Shown here in pieces: positions 19,432 through 27,817 of a stretch of 64,000 nucleotides of DNA. The notes beneath the pieces were generated by a model, which did not search any database, had not been told where the DNA came from, and was given only the letters and a program-made list of their open reading frames with translations. The translations under genes and the position numbers were made by a program. Origin of the DNA: Gammaproteobacteria bacterium. GTDB lineage: Bacteria > Pseudomonadota > Gammaproteobacteria > Thiohalospirales > Thiohalospiraceae. Location of the stretch: NCBI GenBank assembly GCA_015490535.1, contig WFXP01000080.1, positions 1 to 64,000 on the forward strand. The letters are read 5' to 3'. Position 1 is the first letter of the stretch, and each line of letters begins with the position of its first letter.

Positions 19432-20074
19432 GAAACTCTCCCGTGAAATTGTCTGCTTGCCTCTGAGGTCCGCGGCTGCTTCCGCGCGCCGGGATGCGGC
19501 CGTCCATCCGCCGTAAGCCGCTGCGCCATCAGCCTTGAACGTAGCGCGGATGGGTACAGTGGCCCATCCGGGCGGTTATCCCTATGCCCCTTGCCCGGCC
19601 TCCTGGGGTGGGTAAGGGGCAGACCCTCCTTGCCAGGCGGAAGTTTGGCGGCAGGAGATTGGGACATGCTGGAGTTTCTGCATGTCGTCAGACTATCCCC
19701 TCTCTCCGCAAGGCGGTCAGAATATGGGATGGGCACCTCCTCTGTTGCTGCAGCAATCGATGGTAATGCGGCCTTTGGAACGCCCCGGCTGTTCCGGTTC
19801 GGGGCGCGGACCACGCCTTGAATGGCAATATTATACCAAGACAATCGATAGTAAAGCGCTCTTCAGGGCGGCCCGGGGGGGGCGGCTCAGGGCACGGCCC
19901 GCTGGCAGCGGCCTCCATGCCGGGGGGCGGAACGGCTGGGCTGCTCCCAGCGGGCGGGGGTTGGGCGGCCTTCATGGTGTTGCGCCGGCTGGTCACGGGA
20001 GTGCCGGGACGGCGCCACCGCGCCTCGTGACTGACCGCCCGACCAGCCGCCGCAGGGTTGGTTACCGTGGGGAT
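19432..20074. other. Intergenic stretch with no recognised gene
   Basis: Between the hydrolase stop and the nitroreductase start. Short open frames exist on both strands but none has a ribosome site with a recognisable protein signature. The right half (about 19850-20030) is very GC-rich. A promoter for the nitroreductase should lie near 19432-19500 on the minus strand but no clear match was seen. Confidence 0.5.
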
Positions 20075-21061
20075 CTATGTGGAGGAGACCGAGTGTGCGG
20101 TGTGGTACCCCGTTGCATCGGACTCTGGATTTCCGAACGAGGAGTTTAGCCAGGCACTAATCTGGGTGAGGGCTTCCGAGCGATGCTCCTGGTCATGGAG
20201 ATCGTGGGTCGCTCCCCGGATGAGCCTGATCTCGCCGCAGGGGGAGCTGTATCTGGACTGGAGCAGCAGGGAGAGAAAGGTGTCCTGGAATTTGTGCCAG
20301 CTGCTGGAGTTTTCGGAAAACAGCAACAGATGGCTCACTCCGCCGCTCCCGATACTCCGGAAGGCGGATATGAGGTGGTGGTTGATGTTTCGGTACTCCT
20401 CCAGCCTCCTGTTCTCCTTGCGGAGGCCTTGCAGGAGGAATTTGCCGGTGGTGCGTACAATGCCTTTAACGTCGCTTTCCAGAAGCAGCAGCCTGGACCA
20501 TGCCTCCCGCGAGAGCAGTTTGGTGGCATATCTTTTCATCACCATATCCACCTCCGTGGCGGTCGCCGGCATCGAGGGCGGAGATTCCGCGCTGGAGAGA
20601 AAAACCTCGGTGTTGATGGAGACTATGCCGTCAACCAGCTTCCTGTGCCTGCCGGCAAGAAGCGCAGCGGTTACGGCGCCGCCGCACAGTCCGCACAGCA
20701 CAACTCTTCTGCGGGGCCAGTTTGCCCTGAGGAGGCCGATAAAATGGGCCAGATCTTCCACGAAGCACCCGGTCTCTATTCTGTTCCACAGCTGGTGGAT
20801 GGGGCCGCTCTGGAACCGTCCCTCACTAATCCCGATCCCCCGCGGGTCGAAACGGTAGCAGCGGAAACCGTCTCCCGCCAGCTGCCTGGCGTAGTTGACG
20901 AAGATCCGGTAGGGTCCCGCCGAGTACTTCACGCCGGATGGCAGAAACACCACAACGGGCCTGGTGCCACACTCCCCCTCTGCATAGCTCTCTATGGCGC
21001 GCATGTCGAGCCCCTGCAGCTCAACAGAAATCACCCTCTCAGCGATCCGCACTGTCTCCAT
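20075..21061 (-). CDS. Alpha/beta hydrolase with Cys at the nucleophile elbow (exosortase-associated hydrolase 1-like)
   Basis: 328 residues from ATG at 21061 (AGGAG upstream, short spacing); an ATG at 21130 would overlap the next gene by 92 bases. An alpha/beta-hydrolase core is visible: PVVVFLPSG, then YRFDPRGIGISEG (oxyanion and DxRGxG segment), then VVLCGLCGGAVTAALLA. The nucleophile elbow reads G-L-C-G-G, so Cys replaces the usual Ser. A terminal histidine is available in RGATHDLHDQEH. From memory, hydrolase 1 of XrtA (exosortase A) loci has a GLC elbow and is paired with a second hydrolase as here. No exosortase is visible in this window. Confidence 0.75.
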   Translation of the reverse strand: METVRIAERVISVELQGLDMRAIESYAEGECGTRPVVVFLPSGVKYSAGPYRIFVNYARQLAGDGFRCYRFDPRGIGISEGRFQSGPIHQLWNRIETGCFVEDLAHFIGLLRANWPRRRVVLCGLCGGAVTAALLAGRHRKLVDGIVSINTEVFLSSAESPPSMPATATEVDMVMKRYATKLLSREAWSRLLLLESDVKGIVRTTGKFLLQGLRKENRRLEEYRNINHHLISAFRSIGSGGVSHLLLFSENSSSWHKFQDTFLSLLLQSRYSSPCGEIRLIRGATHDLHDQEHRSEALTQISAWLNSSFGNPESDATGYHTAHSVSST

Positions 21062-21884
21062 CGGCTCCTGAATTACGCCGTTCGAGAAACCATTTCGTTT
21101 TCCGGAACAGGTCGATACGGTACGGATCATAGTATACGTTCTCTTGGCAGAGCGGTTTGGCCATCACCTCCAGGATTCGAAACCCGAGCTCCCTGGCGTG
21201 CTCCAGCTCTCTCCTCGAGCGCAGAAAAAGGGAGGTGCTCTCCCCGCCTCCCCTTTCCGCGGCAGTAATATGGAAGCGCCGTACCGAGTCGGCAAACTCC
21301 AGATCGATATCGTACCCGGACAGGTTTATCCTGCCTCCCGATCTGAGTCTCTCCATAAGGGTTTTCCGATCCTCCACCACCTTCCCGTGGATAGACAACT
21401 GGGTCACCAGGTTGGAGCGGAGCAGATTGTTCCAGTATCTCTTCATGTCCATTACCGGCTCCACCCCGATCACGCCGGAAACACCGATGTTCGGGGCGCT
21501 TCTGAGGGCTATGTTCGCGCCGAACCGGATCCCGAGCAGGAAGAGTTTCCCTACCTGTTGCCTGTTTCGGAACCACTCTACCGCATCCGCCACATCCTCC
21601 ATCATGGTATCGGGAGTGGATGTATATATCCCCCAGCTGTTGCCGGTCCCCGTATAGTCGAACGCGAGGGCGTTGAAACGGTGTTGGGCCAGATATCTGA
21701 GCCAGCTCGCCACAAGGGGCTGGCAGGTTATCTGCTCCTCCAGCAGAGGATTGCAGAACACCACCAGGGGAGCCCCTTCCGTCACGGGGGAGAGATGGTA
21801 GAAAAGCCGCTTGTTGCGGCGGTTTGTGAAAAACCCGCAACTTTCGCCTTCCCCCTTTTCCAGCACATCTGGTGTCATCCGCAT
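21039..21884 (-). CDS. Alpha/beta hydrolase with Arg at the nucleophile elbow (exosortase-associated hydrolase 2-like)
   Basis: 281 residues. APLVVFCNPLLEEQ and FDYTGTGNSWG are typical alpha/beta-hydrolase segments; the elbow reads LLGIRFGANIAL, i.e. G-I-R-F-G with Arg in place of Ser. This resembles the GLRLG elbow I recall for hydrolase 2 of exosortase A loci, and may mean that the protein is non-hydrolytic or uses another residue. It is upstream of, and overlaps, the Cys-type hydrolase, so the two are probably co-transcribed and may act together. The C-terminus is highly charged. Confidence 0.72.
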   Translation of the reverse strand: MRMTPDVLEKGEGESCGFFTNRRNKRLFYHLSPVTEGAPLVVFCNPLLEEQITCQPLVASWLRYLAQHRFNALAFDYTGTGNSWGIYTSTPDTMMEDVADAVEWFRNRQQVGKLFLLGIRFGANIALRSAPNIGVSGVIGVEPVMDMKRYWNNLLRSNLVTQLSIHGKVVEDRKTLMERLRSGGRINLSGYDIDLEFADSVRRFHITAAERGGGESTSLFLRSRRELEHARELGFRILEVMAKPLCQENVYYDPYRIDLFRKTKWFLERRNSGADGDSADR

Positions 21885-21902
21885 AAAGGGCCATGGTACA
21901 TC

Positions 21903-21925
21903 AACCCGGCGACAATATATATCGG
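21903..21925 (-). promoter_or_regulatory. Family 3 motif upstream of the hydrolase pair
   Basis: On the minus strand this reads GATATATATTGTCGCCGGGT and continues TGATG, about 20 bases before the hydrolase ATG. It matches the sequence upstream of the acyl-carrier gene (GATATGTTGCCGGGTTAATA) in the same orientation. Promoter core or operator, undecided. Confidence 0.35.
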
Positions 21926-22102
21926 CTCAGGTTTCAGGAACGGGCTGGTCCGGCAAGGGAAGGCCGGGGAAGAATGTAACAAAAGTATGAATTTTGTGCC
22001 TGAAGGGGCTGGTTTTTGCCGTTATGCCGACCAGGTCCGGGATCGGTTGTCCAATGTCTGCTATATACCGGTAACAGGGTATCTTGCAAGGGTGGAGGTA
22101 GT

Positions 22103-24262
22103 ATGTTCTGGATCCGGTTTTCCGTATGGATGTCGGTGGTCGCCGTTACGGCCGTTTTGCTGCCGGCATGTAACGATGCGCCGCTCCCCTGGGTGGGGGA
22201 GCAGGGCAGGATCGATGACCCGGATGCGCTATCCGAGTTTCGCTCCGCGAGAGATCTGGAGGGGTATCTGAAGCGGGCGATAGATGAGCAGTACGGCGCC
22301 ATGGCCAACGGCAGAGATGGTGAGGTGGCGATCCCCATCTCCGTGGAGACGGGTGGGGAGGAGATCGCCTCGCGGAGCGGTGATTTCTCCCGTACCAACG
22401 TTCAGGAGAGCGGGGTAGATGAGGCGGATCGCCTGAAGAGCGACGGGCGCTATCTCTATGTAGTGACCCGGCAGGAGCCTTTGACCGCCCCTGGAGGTGG
22501 GGTGGTGGAGCTGATGACATCACCCCGGCCGGAGAGATCCAGGGTGCGCGTTATGGAGCTGGGGGAGGAGCCTGCGGCGGCCCGGGAGGTGGCTGACCTG
22601 GAGCTTTCCGAAGCCATGCGCGCCACCGGCAGCTATCTGCTCACCGACCGTGAATCGGGAGGGCCCGACCTGCTGTTGGTGCTGGGCAGGGGGAAGCGGA
22701 CGGCCTCTCCTGCAGGGTGGTTCGCTCCCTGGAGCTGGCGCTCCGGAGAGAGCTTCGTGACCCTGGTGGATGTGGATGATCCGGTGATGCCGCGGGTGAT
22801 TGCCCGGCTGCTGTTCGATGGCCATCTGGTGGCGAGCCGGCGTATCGATGAGACTCTCTATCTGGTTACCCGCCACTACCCGTGGGTGGAGGGGTATCGG
22901 CCATACCCCGAAACCAGGCTCCAGCGGAGGCTCAACCAGGAGCTGCTCGATGCCGCGCCCCTCTCCGCGCTGCTGCCCGGATGGCGGGTGGATGACGGGC
23001 CGCGCAAGGGGTATCTCGCCTCCGCCAGGAACTGTTACCTGCCCCCTGTGGGGGATGACTACCGGAGTGCTGATATTATCAGCGTCATAGCTATAGATCT
23101 GCGCAATCCGACAGGCGCTCCCCGGGCGCGCTGCATCATCGGGCCCACCGAGGCGGTCTATGTGAGCCGGGAGTCGCTCTATCTCGCCACTACCAGGCAG
23201 CGCTATGTGATTCAGACCGATGCCCGTCTGGCGCGGGAGATGGTGATCTATCCGCCCGAGGAGCGCACCTGGATACACAAGTTCGCCCTGACCGGGAGCG
23301 GCCCCCGCTTCCGTGGGTCCGGCTCGGTGGGAGGCCATCTTGGATGGGAGCAGGACAAGAAGTCGTTCCGCATGGGTGAGCGGGATGGAGTGCTGTTCAT
23401 CGCCACCTCGCTGGGGCGCTCCTGGAGCATGGACGCCACCACCAGGCTGACGGTGCTGGCCGAGGAGCGGGGCGGCGAGTTTCCGCGCCTGAAGGAGCTT
23501 GCGCGCCTGCCCAACGAAAAGCGGCCGGAACCCATCGGGCTGCCGGGCGAGCGGCTCTATGCGGCCCGCTTCGTCGGTGAACGCGGGTACCTGGTCACCT
23601 TTCGGGTAACCGATCCGCTCTACGTTCTGGATCTCTCCGATCCCGCCGATCCCTTCATCGCCGGCAGTCTCAAGGTCCCGGGATACTCCGACTATCTCCA
23701 TCCGGTGAGTGACACGGTGCTGCTGGGGATTGGCAAGTCGGCCGTAGCGGCCGACGGCGCGTGGGGTGACGGGCGTGGCGCATGGTACCAGGGGCTCAGG
23801 CTGGCGCTGTTCGACGTCAGTGATCCCGGGCGTCCGCGGGAGATGGACAGTATCGAGATCGGCGGTCGCGGGACCGACTCCAACGCCTTGCGTGACCACC
23901 TTGCGGTGACCTGGCTGCCGGCCGACCGGGAGAGGGGAAGGCCGGCGCGTCTGGCGCTTCCGGTGAAACTGCACGCCGTGGTGCCCACCACGGCTCCGAT
24001 GAGGCCGTGGGAGCAGTATCCCTGGACCCACACCGGACTCCACATGTTCGATATCTACGACGGCGGCGGACCGGAGAAACGGATGCCGGGCATAGTGGAG
24101 CGGGGGCGGATGGTGGTTGAATCGGCGGAGTACGGTGACAACACCAGCTGGCTGGCCGGGGATCGCGCGCTTATCGGGGAGAGGGGCGTACACTACCTGC
24201 ACGGCAACAGCGTCTGGTCGGCAAGCTGGGGTGAACCGGATACCATGGTGGGGCCGCAATAG
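22103..24262 (+). CDS. Beta-propeller domain lipoprotein (PF09826-like)
   Basis: 719 residues from ATG at 22103 with GGAGG upstream. Lipobox LLPAC with Cys23 predicts a lipoprotein. The signature DFSRTNVQESGVDEADRLKS at about residues 95-114 is the hallmark of secreted beta-propeller (Beta_propel) proteins. Later segments such as YLVTFRVTDPLYVLDLSDPA and LALFDVSDPGRPREMDSIEI repeat the blade pattern of the family. Function in the family is not established; some archaeal and bacterial members resemble protease inhibitor or surface-binding proteins. It is transcribed away from the hydrolases and lies 110 bases before the Fe-S gene. Confidence 0.88.
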   Translation: MFWIRFSVWMSVVAVTAVLLPACNDAPLPWVGEQGRIDDPDALSEFRSARDLEGYLKRAIDEQYGAMANGRDGEVAIPISVETGGEEIASRSGDFSRTNVQESGVDEADRLKSDGRYLYVVTRQEPLTAPGGGVVELMTSPRPERSRVRVMELGEEPAAAREVADLELSEAMRATGSYLLTDRESGGPDLLLVLGRGKRTASPAGWFAPWSWRSGESFVTLVDVDDPVMPRVIARLLFDGHLVASRRIDETLYLVTRHYPWVEGYRPYPETRLQRRLNQELLDAAPLSALLPGWRVDDGPRKGYLASARNCYLPPVGDDYRSADIISVIAIDLRNPTGAPRARCIIGPTEAVYVSRESLYLATTRQRYVIQTDARLAREMVIYPPEERTWIHKFALTGSGPRFRGSGSVGGHLGWEQDKKSFRMGERDGVLFIATSLGRSWSMDATTRLTVLAEERGGEFPRLKELARLPNEKRPEPIGLPGERLYAARFVGERGYLVTFRVTDPLYVLDLSDPADPFIAGSLKVPGYSDYLHPVSDTVLLGIGKSAVAADGAWGDGRGAWYQGLRLALFDVSDPGRPREMDSIEIGGRGTDSNALRDHLAVTWLPADRERGRPARLALPVKLHAVVPTTAPMRPWEQYPWTHTGLHMFDIYDGGGPEKRMPGIVERGRMVVESAEYGDNTSWLAGDRALIGERGVHYLHGNSVWSASWGEPDTMVGPQ

Positions 24263-24372
24263 CGCCGGTTGGCCCGGGGCCATAATATCCCAGGAGTGAG
24301 ACGCAAGCGGGTGGAGTGAGTTACCATACCGGTTGGACATTCCTGGCGGGAGGCGCAAGGGCGCGGTAGCGG

Positions 24373-25683
24373 GTGGCTAACCAGGTTCCTGAAGAGAGAG
24401 GACGCGACGGGAAGCGGCCAACCCTGGTCCGGCCAGTACCGAAGTGGGACGATCCGGCCGTCCTGGATCAGAAGCGGCTGGATGGGGAGCTGGAGCGGGT
24501 GTTTGACATCTGCCACGGTTGCCGGCGCTGCGCCGGCCTGTGCCCCGCCTTCGATACCCTGTTCGAGCTTATCGACGGCTCCAGCACCATGGGGCCGGAT
24601 GGCCTGGAGCGGGGTGACTACCGGCGTATCGTCGATCTGTGCCATCTCTGCGGCCGGTGCTACACCGAGAGATGCCCCTTCGTTCCACCCCATCGGCGCA
24701 ATGTGGATTTTCCCCTGCTGATGCTGCGCGCCAAGGTGGTTCGGTTCAGGAGGGGGGGGATTGCCCTGCGTGACCGGCTGCTGGCCTCCCCCGACCGCCT
24801 CGGCAGGTTGGCGACCGTTCCGCTGCTGGGGGGGATGGCGCGGATGGCCGCCAACAGCCGTACCCTGCGCAGGGTGGTACGGCTCTCTCCGGATGAGCGG
24901 TTTCCTGCCCCGTGGAGGGGGGATGGTTGTGGGCGATGGACCCACCAGGAGGTCGGCAAACCGGGTGTGGTGCTGTTTGCCACCTGTGGCGGCAGCCACG
25001 GCAGCTCTGATCCACGCAGTGATCTGTGCGCTATTCTGGAGCACAACTCCGTAGCGGTTACCGTGCTGCGCGGGGAGCGGTGCTGCGGCATGGCCCGGCT
25101 GCAGCTGGGGGATCTGGAGCGGCTGGATCGGGCGCGCAGGAACAATGTTCCATTGCTGGCGCAATGGCTGGAGCGCGGCTGGAGTATCGTGACCACGGAG
25201 CCCGCCTGCCTGCAGCTGTTCCGGCACTGGCTGCCGCTGCTGTTCCCTGCGGACCGGCAGCTGCAGCGGGTGGCGGATGCCATGCTCGATCCCTTCGAGT
25301 ATCTGTTGTCGCTGCACCGCACGGGAGGCCTGAACACCACCTTTGTCAACCGCCTGGGGGTGGTGAGCTGCCATATTTCCTGCCGCACGGTGGTACGGAA
25401 CGGCCGGCATCCGGTCGAGGGGATCCTTGGCCTGGTGCCGGGCACCCATGTGGAGCTGCTCGCGGGGTGTTGCGCCTGCGCCGGGGGTTTTTCTCTGAAG
25501 GAGGAGCTGCACCGGGTGGCGGGGGAGATGGCCGGCCCGATGGTGCGCCATATCCGGCAGGTGCTGCCGGATCACTACGGCAGCGTCTGTCCCTCCGCCG
25601 GCCGCCAGATGGAGCATCTGCTGGCGGATGGCAGCAACGCCGAGCACCCGCTCTCCCTGCTGCGGATGGCATACGGCATATGA
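24373..25683 (+). CDS. Two-cluster iron-sulfur protein, GlpC/HdrD-like
   Basis: 436 residues from GTG at 24373 (weak ribosome site). Two [4Fe-4S] motifs: CHGCRRCAGLCP near residue 47 and CHLCGRCYTERCP near residue 91. The C-terminal half contains CCG-type elements (GERCCGM and LAGCCACAGG) as in heterodisulfide reductase subunit D and GlpC. This architecture passes electrons from a dehydrogenase to quinone or a thiol/disulfide. No flavoprotein partner is adjacent, so the donor is unknown. In related bacteria the gene often neighbours rubrerythrin; none is seen here. Confidence 0.88.
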   Translation: MANQVPEERGRDGKRPTLVRPVPKWDDPAVLDQKRLDGELERVFDICHGCRRCAGLCPAFDTLFELIDGSSTMGPDGLERGDYRRIVDLCHLCGRCYTERCPFVPPHRRNVDFPLLMLRAKVVRFRRGGIALRDRLLASPDRLGRLATVPLLGGMARMAANSRTLRRVVRLSPDERFPAPWRGDGCGRWTHQEVGKPGVVLFATCGGSHGSSDPRSDLCAILEHNSVAVTVLRGERCCGMARLQLGDLERLDRARRNNVPLLAQWLERGWSIVTTEPACLQLFRHWLPLLFPADRQLQRVADAMLDPFEYLLSLHRTGGLNTTFVNRLGVVSCHISCRTVVRNGRHPVEGILGLVPGTHVELLAGCCACAGGFSLKEELHRVAGEMAGPMVRHIRQVLPDHYGSVCPSAGRQMEHLLADGSNAEHPLSLLRMAYGI

Positions 25684-25824
25684 CGGGCGGTCATGGGGCC
25701 AATCAACGGCAAAGGCACGTTCAGCGGGCGTCTGGACCACATCCGCGGTGGTGCGTCGAGCTTCACGCCGCTGCCGCGCCTTTGCCGCAGGTAGGCTGGG
25801 TTCCGCTTCGGTATACTTAGGGGG

Positions 25825-25945
25825 GTAACTGTTCAGGTCGCCCCTGAAATTGGTCAGTTCAAGGCGAAAAACGGGAGTTTGCGAGGGCAAACGACCATTT
25901 TGCAACACAGCAATGGCGGATTTCAGGGGCGAGCTGAATAGTTAC
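25825..25945. repeat. Family 2 palindromic repeat, copy A
   Basis: Left end GTAACTGTTCAGGTCGCCCC and right end GGGGCGAGCTGAATAGTTAC are near-perfect inverted repeats over about 26 bases including CCTGAAAT/ATTTCAGG. The centre (CAAGGCGAAAAACGGGAGTT and AACGACCATTTTGC) recurs in the other copies. Not coding. The adjoining stretch 25684-25824 holds no gene I can support. Confidence 0.85.
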
Positions 25946-25991
25946 GGAAAGAATCGGGTTTGCAAAGACAACGGAGCAGGAGGAGTCCACC

Positions 25992-26660
25992 ATGGTCAAG
26001 GAGTCGTCCATTCAGGATCGCCGGTCCGCCGGCCGGGAGCTGGCCAAATTGCTGCAGCGCTACGGCGGGCGTGACGACCTGCTGGTGCTGGCCCTGCCAC
26101 GGGGAGGGGTGCCGGTGGCCAGCGAGGTGGCCCGGGCGCTGGAGGCGCCTCTGGATCTGTTGGTGGTTCGCAAACTGGGTCTTCCGAAATATCCCGAGCT
26201 GGCCATGGGGGCCATTGCCGGCGGAGGGGTGCAGGTCATGAACGAGCAGCTGGTGAACTACGCCGGTGTCAGCGAGGAGGAGGTTGCCGCCGTGGTGGAG
26301 AGGGAGCGGCGCGAACTGGAGCGCCGCGAGCGTGCCTACCGCGGGGATCGGCCCCGCCCGGATATAAAAGGGCGCTGCGTTATTTTGGTGGATGACGGGC
26401 TGGCTACCGGTGCCACCATGAGTGCGGCGATTGAGGCGGTCAGGCGCCAGGGGGCGAAACGAATCGTGGTGGCGGTGCCGGTGGCTCCGCCGGAGTTTCT
26501 GGCTGATCTGGAGCCGCAGGTGGATGATGTGGTCTGCCCCCTGCAGCCGCAACCCTTTATGTCCGTCGGGCAGTGGTATCGCGATTTTCACCAGGTTTCC
26601 GATGCCGAAGTCCGCGGGGCGCTGGAGCGCTCGGACCACAGTTCCCGCGGTGAACCGTGA
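25992..26660 (+). CDS. Phosphoribosyltransferase-domain protein
   Basis: 222 residues, with GGAGGAG before the ATG. The PRPP-binding loop ILVDDGLATGATM is at about residues 135-147. An N-terminal hood element LALPRGGVPVASEVARAL is typical of the stand-alone 'phosphoribosyltransferase' proteins annotated in many proteobacteria, sometimes fused to dienelactone hydrolase-like domains. Substrate is unknown. It lies between two Family 2 repeats and probably forms a single-gene unit. Confidence 0.88.
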   Translation: MVKESSIQDRRSAGRELAKLLQRYGGRDDLLVLALPRGGVPVASEVARALEAPLDLLVVRKLGLPKYPELAMGAIAGGGVQVMNEQLVNYAGVSEEEVAAVVERERRELERRERAYRGDRPRPDIKGRCVILVDDGLATGATMSAAIEAVRRQGAKRIVVAVPVAPPEFLADLEPQVDDVVCPLQPQPFMSVGQWYRDFHQVSDAEVRGALERSDHSSRGEP

Positions 26661-26679
26661 CGGTACGCACCGGGAACCG

Positions 26680-26735
26680 GCGGATTTCACGGGCGATCTG
26701 AACAGTCACCGGCCTGTTTCAGACCATGCTAAACG
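26680..26735. repeat. Family 2 repeat, half copy C
   Basis: CGGATTTCACGGGCGATCTG followed by AACAGTCACCGGCCTGTTTC matches only the right half of the longer copies at 30084 and 36278, including the outer CCGGCCTGTTTCA-ACCATGCT segment. The left half is absent, so it is a truncated copy. Confidence 0.75.
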
Positions 26736-26754
26736 GTTGCCGTGGGTGTTTCGC

Positions 26755-27792
26755 CTACATGTTGTGGCAGTTCTGGCAGATCTCCAGGGCCCCGCGCCGA
26801 AGTCGCTTGAAGCCGTCCGCCCCCTTGTCTGCTTCCGGGCGGTACTGAATCCCCCGCTCATGGGGGTTGTGACAGGTGGCGCAGAAGATACGTCCGGTCT
26901 TCGGCTCAAGAGGGAGAATGATTCCCTGCTGTCTTGCGACCCGTTCCATGCGCCGTTTTATCTTCTCGGGAGGCAGCACCAGATGGTCGGGACCCTCTCC
27001 CGCCTTGGGGCCGGCCCACACCCCTCCGGGGTGGGGACGCCAGGGGTGACACCCGGTACACAGTTTCTCCAGATCCTCCGCCAGATTGAAGTTTACATCG
27101 TCTATGCTGCGCGCCTGGCTCCGGTCCGGATAGGTATTGTGGCAGTAAAAGCACTGCTTGCTGCGCAGCTCCCCCTCATCGGTGATCTGATCATGGGGAT
27201 TGTAGCGCTCGTACATCTTGGGATCGTGGCAGTTATAGCAGAGTCTGGTGCGGGTTAGATAGGGTCCCCCGCGAAAGAAGAAGGGGTTTATCTTGCGCTC
27301 CGCAAAGCGCTCCTCATCGCACTGAATGGACAGGTCGTGGCAGGTGGTACAGGCCACATTGCCATCCTGCAGCGAGCTTCGGAACTGATCCGGCATGCGC
27401 TGCAGGAAATCGTCCGGGGGTGCCATGCCAGTGGGGTGGATAAACGCCTCCACCAGCTCCTGTTCGTGGCAGTTGAGGCAGAGGTGGTTGGGATCGGCCT
27501 CACGCAGCGTGACCGGTTTGACCACCTTCCGCTGCGGATGACAAGCTATGCACCCCTGGTTTCGCCAGTGGGGATTGGGGATCTCCTCCTCCGTTATGGC
27601 CCCTTCATCCAGCAGTCCGATGATGCGTTCAGGGTTTTCCAGCAGCTCCAGCTGCCTGGATGTCAACGGCAGCAGTTTTTTCGGGCCGTCCCGGGATATC
27701 TCCCGCGCATGTTGATCACCCGGCTTGGGTACGGAGGTGCAGGAGACCAGCAGCAGGAAAGCAATCAGTATCTGTAACCAGGATCTTGACAT
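26755..27792 (-). CDS. Octaheme c-type cytochrome lipoprotein
   Basis: 345 residues from ATG at 27792 (GGGGAGAGG upstream). The lipobox LLLVSC places Cys18 as the lipidated residue, so the protein is membrane-anchored outside the cytoplasm. Eight heme c motifs follow in order: CIACH, CLNCH, CTTCH, CYNCH, CFYCH, CTGCH, CATCH and CQNCH; the last ends the protein. It is not the octaheme nitrite or tetrathionate reductase I know by motif, since all sites are plain CxxCH. It begins 25 bases after the PQQ-propeller stop, so the pair is probably an operon for periplasmic or outer-membrane electron transfer. Confidence 0.9.
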   Translation of the reverse strand: MSRSWLQILIAFLLLVSCTSVPKPGDQHAREISRDGPKKLLPLTSRQLELLENPERIIGLLDEGAITEEEIPNPHWRNQGCIACHPQRKVVKPVTLREADPNHLCLNCHEQELVEAFIHPTGMAPPDDFLQRMPDQFRSSLQDGNVACTTCHDLSIQCDEERFAERKINPFFFRGGPYLTRTRLCYNCHDPKMYERYNPHDQITDEGELRSKQCFYCHNTYPDRSQARSIDDVNFNLAEDLEKLCTGCHPWRPHPGGVWAGPKAGEGPDHLVLPPEKIKRRMERVARQQGIILPLEPKTGRIFCATCHNPHERGIQYRPEADKGADGFKRLRRGALEICQNCHNM

Positions 27793-27817
27793 CTCCTCTC
27801 CCCCTGCCACGGGCGGT

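Noticed and set aside
25694-25795. 33-codon frame after the Fe-S gene
   Set aside because: No ribosome site and no recognisable similarity; too short to call.
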